The position numbers were made by a program, and so were the translations under genes. From an uncultured Lachnospiraceae bacterium (GTDB lineage Bacteria > Bacillota > Clostridia > Lachnospirales > Lachnospiraceae): 64,000 nucleotides of DNA. The first letter of the stretch is position 1. Each line of letters begins with the position of its first letter. The DNA lies in assembly GCA_910579425.1 (NCBI GenBank), contig CAJTVL010000001.1, positions 1-64,000 on the forward strand, written 5' to 3'. Under the pieces are notes generated by a model, which worked only from the letters and a program-made list of their open reading frames with translations, did no database searches and was not told the origin of the DNA. Positions 59,913 through 64,000 of the stretch are shown in pieces.

Positions 59913-61562
59913 TTGACAATACCCGAATTTGAGCAGGTTCTTTCAAAAGGTGAGAATTTAACCGTTGAATTTAAAACATGGATATATGCTAAGGATATGC
60001 GGGAGCGTATTTCTTTAGCAGTAGATGAACTTGTTGCCTTTGCCAACGCCAAAGGCGGTACTGTTTATATGGGCGTTGAAGATGATGGAACAGTGACAGG
60101 CTGTAACAGATATGATGTGCAGAAAATTATGGAATCTATTTATGACAGGACTCGCCCGGCGTTATTTACGGAAATAGAAGTGATTCACTATGAGGGAAAA
60201 GATGTATTGGCAATAAAGGTTGAGAGGGATGGAACGACATACGCCACTTCAGATGGAAGGTGCTTAAAGCGATTAGGGAAGAATTCAAAACCCTATTATC
60301 CGGATGAAATGAGCAACAAGTATGCTTCTATTCAAAGTCCTGATTTTTCAGGACAGATTTTGGCAGATAGTACGGTAGAAGACATAAATGTATTAGAGAT
60401 ATACAGTTTAAAGGAAAAATTGAAAATGCGTGATCCGAGATCTTCTTTACCTGAATTAGAAGATATGTCATTTTTAAGGGATCTGGGATTGATAAAAGAA
60501 GATGAAGATATTGACAGGCTTACGATTGCAGGTTTGCTTTTTGTGGGTAAGGAAGCAGCGATTAATCGGCTATTGCCGCAGGCGGAAGTGATATATCTTC
60601 ATTATTCGGCCAACAATATGGAAGAGTATGATTCCCGATTGGATTTAAAACAGCCGATCATAACAGTGATTGACCGTTTAACGGAGAAGATACAAAATAC
60701 TAATAAAATCGTAAATGTACAGGTAGGGCTGTTTCGGCTGGAGGTTGAGGATTTTTCAGAAAAGGTATTTCAAGAGGCGCTTTTGAACGCATTATCACAC
60801 AGAGATTATCTGAATATGGGAGCGGTCTATGTGAAGCATTATCCGGATAGAATTGTGATTGAAAATCCGGGCGCATTTCCGGAGGGAGTGAATGAGAAAA
60901 ATATAATCACACATCCGTCCACGCCGAGAAATAAACTGATTGCGGAGACATTGCAAAGGTTAAAATATGTGCAAAGGACGGGACAGGGTGTTGACATCAT
61001 TTTTCGTGAGATGATTTCTTCGGGAAAACCATATCCGCAGTATCACGCATACAATGAAGCAGTGTCATTGACCATTTTCAGTGCGATTGATGATGTGAAT
61101 TTTGTTAAGTTTATTGCCAGCGAGCAGGACAAGCTGCAAAAGATTCTGCCTTTACCGGAACTAATGATATTGCGGTATTTGACAGATAATAAAAGAATTA
61201 TATTGTCGGAGGTTCAGGGATTGACACAGTTACCTGTAGCCGAGGCGCGAAAAAGCTGCAATAATCTTGTGCGGGATGGTTTGATTGGATTATCCGGTAA
61301 GGAGTATATGTTGACGGCTAAAGTCTATGACGCAATTAAGTCAGATGTAGAATACGCCCAAGATACCGTGATTCGATATGTAAAAGCCAAAAGTTTGATA
61401 GAGGAATATTTGCAATCTGCCGAATTTATAACGAATGAAAAAATCCGAGAACTATGTGGATTTACGAGACAGCAGGCGAGAACTACCCTGGATAGAATGC
61501 GGTCTGAAGGAATATTGCGATTGGAAGGGCAAGGACGTGTAGCCAGGTATTATAGAAATTAA
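59913..61562 (+). CDS. AlbA_2-domain ATP-binding transcriptional regulator
   Basis: A 549-residue protein. The N-terminal AlbA_2 (Schlafen-like) domain shows GENLTVEFKTWIYAKD, AVDELVAFANAKGGTVYMGVEDDG; a central HATPase_c_4-type region has VFQEALLNALSHRDYLNMGAVYV and PSTPRNKLIAETLQRLKYVQRTGQGVDIIF; the C-terminus has two winged-helix segments, the last being TNEKIRELCGFTRQQARTTL and LDRMRSEGILRLEGQGR. Start is TTG with AGGAGGG eight bases upstream. Such regulators are often in variable regions; here it splits the pseudaminic acid genes and has a longer Lys/Asn-rich, AT-richer sequence than its neighbours. A decayed relative lies at 11421. Confidence 0.85.
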   Translation: MTIPEFEQVLSKGENLTVEFKTWIYAKDMRERISLAVDELVAFANAKGGTVYMGVEDDGTVTGCNRYDVQKIMESIYDRTRPALFTEIEVIHYEGKDVLAIKVERDGTTYATSDGRCLKRLGKNSKPYYPDEMSNKYASIQSPDFSGQILADSTVEDINVLEIYSLKEKLKMRDPRSSLPELEDMSFLRDLGLIKEDEDIDRLTIAGLLFVGKEAAINRLLPQAEVIYLHYSANNMEEYDSRLDLKQPIITVIDRLTEKIQNTNKIVNVQVGLFRLEVEDFSEKVFQEALLNALSHRDYLNMGAVYVKHYPDRIVIENPGAFPEGVNEKNIITHPSTPRNKLIAETLQRLKYVQRTGQGVDIIFREMISSGKPYPQYHAYNEAVSLTIFSAIDDVNFVKFIASEQDKLQKILPLPELMILRYLTDNKRIILSEVQGLTQLPVAEARKSCNNLVRDGLIGLSGKEYMLTAKVYDAIKSDVEYAQDTVIRYVKAKSLIEEYLQSAEFITNEKIRELCGFTRQQARTTLDRMRSEGILRLEGQGRVARYYRN

Positions 61563-61570
61563 TGTGTTTC

Positions 61571-61631
61571 AATGCGTTTTTAATGCGTTCTAAATGCGTC
61601 TTCCACTCAAAAAACGCATTTAAAACGCATT
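61571..61631. repeat. Array of AATGCGTT octamers after the AlbA_2 gene
   Basis: AATGCGTT occurs at 61571-61578 and 61582-61589, a shortened AATGCGT at 61593-61599, and the inverted form AACGCATT at 61613-61620 and 61624-61631. The copies are 11 bases apart, i.e. on one face of the helix, and together they can fold as a long stem. It may be an operator array for the adjacent regulator or a terminator. Confidence 0.7.
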
Positions 61632-61704
61632 GGAAGAGAAACTAACAAAATTTTGCCCCAGGATAAATCTATAAAACCTCAGATACATGGGCTGAACGGC
61701 ATTC

Positions 61705-62796
61705 TCACCGCTGCATCTCCCGGAGGGCTTCGGCAATCCGGAGAGCACCGTTTCCGTCTACCAGCCCTCTCATGGCCTTGTGGGCAGAGCGTCTTGCGAG
61801 ATAAGCTTCTGGAAGTGACATGGATGTCACAAATGTGCGTATGGCGTCCATTACCTTTTCCGGGGCTGTGCGTATATCTCCGGCCCAGGGGATAGCGCCT
61901 GCCTCATCAAAGGCTTTTGCCGCGTCGATCTGATTGTCGGCCAGGGCAAAGCTGACAGAGGGAATCCCCAGGGCGCATAGTTCATACAGCGTGGTGCCTG
62001 CGGCGGAGACGGCCAGATCGCAGGACTGCATCAGGGAAGCCATATCGGAGACGTTTTCATAAAGCTTTAAAAAGGGAAGCTCTCCTGCCAGACGAAAGAG
62101 AGGCTCTCTGTCTGTGTTTAATTTTCCGATTACCATATGGATTCTGAGAGATTCCTCAGAGAAGGGCCACGCGGAAGGCTCCTCCATCACCAAATGAAGA
62201 AAACGCACACAAAAGTGACAGGGGTCGCTTCCCCCGGTGGTAATCAGGAGGTTTTGAACATTCTTATTTACAGGCACAGGCTTATTTTGAAACTGGGGCC
62301 GAAGGGGAGCGTAGGCAGCGCCTAAGAGCCGCCGGGCACAGTTTTGATATGCAGCCTGGTAGGCGGGCAGTGCTTTTTCGGAAATCACATCATAATTGAT
62401 CAGTAAATCCACAGAATAGTCAAAAAGTTTAAGGTCGTCCAGATAGGCGACCCTGGCCAGGGCGCTGACTGCAGCCAGATACTCCTTTGTCACATAATAG
62501 GAATCTAAGAGGTAAACAGGCTTTTCCTTCCGAGAACCCAGAATTTCAGCCACTTCCCCAAGCTCCTGTTCCAGATTGTCATAAGCGGCATTTTGCAGAG
62601 GCCGGATTGGAAAGCTGTCCTGGGAAGGCAGAAAGCTTTTCAGCAAAGCGGCGCTTTCCCCTGCGGATACCAAAAAGCAGATCTCCAGACCAATGCTTTT
62701 GCAGGCCCATGCCACAGAAAGGCAGCGCATGAGATGGCCGGATGCAATTTGGGAATTTGCGTCTGCCCTGATGTAAATTAGTCTATGAGTTTCCAT
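61705..62796 (-). CDS. pseG: PseG-type UDP-sugar hydrolase (pseudaminic acid synthesis)
   Basis: A 363-residue enzyme of the PseG/MurG-like fold that removes UDP from UDP-2,4-diacetamido-trideoxy-altrose. Visible: IYIRADANSQIASGHLMRCLSVA (PseG opening, with the catalytic-region histidine in SGHLMRC), YLLDSYYVT, LLITTGGSDPCHFC and SAAGTTLYELCALGIPSVSFALADNQ. It overlaps the end of pseI by 19 bases on the same strand and is translated after it. Faces the plus-strand regulator gene. Confidence 0.88.
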   Translation of the reverse strand: METHRLIYIRADANSQIASGHLMRCLSVAWACKSIGLEICFLVSAGESAALLKSFLPSQDSFPIRPLQNAAYDNLEQELGEVAEILGSRKEKPVYLLDSYYVTKEYLAAVSALARVAYLDDLKLFDYSVDLLINYDVISEKALPAYQAAYQNCARRLLGAAYAPLRPQFQNKPVPVNKNVQNLLITTGGSDPCHFCVRFLHLVMEEPSAWPFSEESLRIHMVIGKLNTDREPLFRLAGELPFLKLYENVSDMASLMQSCDLAVSAAGTTLYELCALGIPSVSFALADNQIDAAKAFDEAGAIPWAGDIRTAPEKVMDAIRTFVTSMSLPEAYLARRSAHKAMRGLVDGNGALRIAEALREMQR

Positions 62797-63830
62797 TGCA
62801 GGGGAGTTCCTTTCTTTAAAAAGGTTTTAGCCTTTTTGCCCAGCACTTCTTCATAATACATGGTATGAAGACCGTCCCCCGGGCGGATCGAGCGGATGTT
62901 TTGGGCGTTCAGCGTCTGCCCCGCAGGGATGTCCTCTACCACAAAGAGAGAACGGCAATCGCCTCTTTCCAGTTCCTGGGTTTTGGTGAGATGATAGCTG
63001 CTGCTTCCCAATGCCTTTTCCATGATCCGTATATCCCGGACCATCTGTGCAAATTCTTCCGGCTCCATAGAGAAAGCGCCGTCAGGCCCGCCGTCGGAGC
63101 GTCTCAGCGTCAAATGCTTTTCCACCATTTTCACCCCCAGGGCCACGGAGGCGGCGGAGACGACAGAGCCCATGGTATGGTCGGAAATGCCAGTGAGACA
63201 GTCGTAGGTATCAGCCAGGGAAGGGATCATATTTAAGTTTACTTCCTCGTAAGGGGTAGGATAGGAAGAAACGCATTTCAGGAGAATCACATCCTCGTTT
63301 TTCTCCTCTTTGCAGACACAAAGAGCCCTCTCAATGTCCTGGGGATAGGCGACCCCGGTGGCAAAAATCATGGGTTTGCGGAGCCTTGCCGCCTTCCGGA
63401 TCAGGGGAATATCCGTGATCTCGTAGGAAGCGATTTTAAAAGCCGGGACATTCAGTTTTTCGAGGAAATCCACGGAAGTAAAGTCAAAGGGGGAGGAAAA
63501 GCATTCCATTCCCAGTTTGTTTGCCTCTTCCATCAGGCGGGGCTGCCATTCCCAGGGAGTGTAGGCCTGGCTGTAGAGCTTGTACAGCGTAGTGCCGTCC
63601 CAGATCGTCCCCTCATTGATCTGGAAACAGGGATCATCGCAGTCGATGGTGATACTGTCCGCCGTGTAGGTCTGGAGCTTCACCGCGTCGGCGCCGGCCT
63701 GTGCGGCAGCGTGGATGATCTCCAATGCCCGCCCGTAGTCCTGATTGTGATTGGCGGAGAGCTCCGCCACCACAAAGACGGGCGAAGCGTTGCTGATGAT
63801 CCGGTTTCCGATGGTAATTTCTTTATTCAT
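62778..63830 (-). CDS. pseI: Pseudaminic acid synthase (NeuB family)
   Basis: A 350-residue enzyme that condenses the 6-deoxy-diacetamido-altrose with phosphoenolpyruvate. The NeuB TIM barrel (VFVVAELSANHNQDYGRALEII, ADAVKLQTYTADSITID, GMECFSSPFDFTSVDFLEKL, MIFATGV, TGISDHTMGSVVSAASVALG, EKHLTLRRSDGGPDGAFSM) is followed by a C-terminal SAF/antifreeze-like domain (LFVVEDIPAGQTLNAQNIRSI, with RPGDGLHT). The TADSITIDCDDP segment favours pseudaminic over sialic acid synthase. ATG 63830 has AAGGG upstream. Confidence 0.92.
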   Translation of the reverse strand: MNKEITIGNRIISNASPVFVVAELSANHNQDYGRALEIIHAAAQAGADAVKLQTYTADSITIDCDDPCFQINEGTIWDGTTLYKLYSQAYTPWEWQPRLMEEANKLGMECFSSPFDFTSVDFLEKLNVPAFKIASYEITDIPLIRKAARLRKPMIFATGVAYPQDIERALCVCKEEKNEDVILLKCVSSYPTPYEEVNLNMIPSLADTYDCLTGISDHTMGSVVSAASVALGVKMVEKHLTLRRSDGGPDGAFSMEPEEFAQMVRDIRIMEKALGSSSYHLTKTQELERGDCRSLFVVEDIPAGQTLNAQNIRSIRPGDGLHTMYYEEVLGKKAKTFLKKGTPLQWKLID

Positions 63831-63842
63831 AGGTGAGCCCTT

Positions 63843-64000
63843 TTAAGTCCTTTCGATATAATTAAGCTGCATAAATTCATCATTGGTCCAGGCTTTTCTT
63901 GCAGTAAACAAGGCACCGTCTTTGTGCTCAATATAAACCGCCGGAAAATAATTGATAAACAGGGGATTTAAGCACATAGTATACCCGCCCGCCGTATCGT
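63843..64000 (-). CDS. C-terminal fragment of an unknown protein, cut by the window edge
   Basis: The last fifty or so codons of a gene on the minus strand end with TAA at 63843-63845, 12 bases before the pseI start. The residues read GGYTMCLNPLFINYFPAVYI and end in AWTNDEFMQLNYIERT. The spacing indicates that it is in the pseI/pseG operon, where a nucleotidyltransferase, dehydratase or acetyltransferase would be expected, but the fragment is too short to name. Confidence 0.6.
   Translation of the reverse strand, partial: DTAGGYTMCLNPLFINYFPAVYIEHKDGALFTARKAWTNDEFMQLNYIERT

Noticed and set aside
61571..61631. AATGCGTT array considered as a CRISPR or integrase site
   Set aside because: Repeats are only eight bases with three-base spacers and change orientation; no cas or integrase gene is near.

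Overview
The window comes from a spore-forming, Gram-positive anaerobe, most likely a member of the Lachnospiraceae or a close clostridial relative. The evidence is the sporulation genes (SpoIID, SpoIIQ-like, SpoVG, a stand-alone Spo0A DNA-binding domain), a YesM/YesN two-component pair beside a CUT1 sugar-type ABC transporter, paired GlgC/GlgD, strong AGGAGG ribosome-binding sites and frequent TTG/GTG starts. No rRNA, tRNA, CRISPR array, insertion sequence or prophage was seen.

Layout. 1-1.5 kb: a TatD-type nuclease facing a small membrane protein. 1.7-11.3 kb: an uptake locus made of a response regulator and sensor kinase (minus strand) divergent from two ABC permeases and a binding lipoprotein, followed by an organophosphate-antiporter-like MFS protein and a PHP metallohydrolase; it may handle a phosphorylated or glycerophospho-type compound. 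11.3-18.9 kb: an accessory stretch with a decayed AlbA_2-type regulator, a GNAT protein, a HAD protein, an intact AAA-ATPase/nuclease-like gene and a truncated relative of it, a methyltransferase and a helical-repeat protein. 19-31.5 kb: an aconitase-like hydratase with its own strong promoter and a leader hairpin, a DUF368 lipid-carrier transporter, an EF-hand-like calcium-binding protein, the SpoIID/SpoIIQ pair, an amidohydrolase, a GH9-like lipoprotein that seems to lack catalytic residues, and the cell-wall enzymes Ddl and MurF.

31.5-39.2 kb: PlsC, divergent from a membrane glycosyltransferase and a large multi-pass protein (surface polymer modification); then an AraC regulator convergent with a GH2 beta-mannosidase. 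39.3-44.3 kb (all minus): PRPP synthetase, a DnaI-like loader and a DnaD-domain protein form one operon, preceded by a cluster of DnaA-box-like heptamers that overlaps the murC terminator. 44.6-51.7 kb: glgC-glgD, spoVG, pth and mfd, followed by a convergent NahK-like sugar kinase. 53.1-56.3 kb: a Na/Pi cotransporter with a PhoU-like tail, a 33-residue small ORF, a divergent Ham1/RdgB-type pyrophosphatase and the Spo0A-C protein.

56.3-64 kb: a nonulosonic (pseudaminic) acid locus. A PseC-type aminotransferase, a family-2 glycosyltransferase and an ATP-grasp ligase lie on the plus strand. They face PseG- and PseI-type enzymes on the minus strand. An AlbA_2 regulator and an array of AATGCGTT octamers sit between the two arms. 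The last gene is cut by the window edge. Most single functional calls here are secure at family level; substrates are inference.
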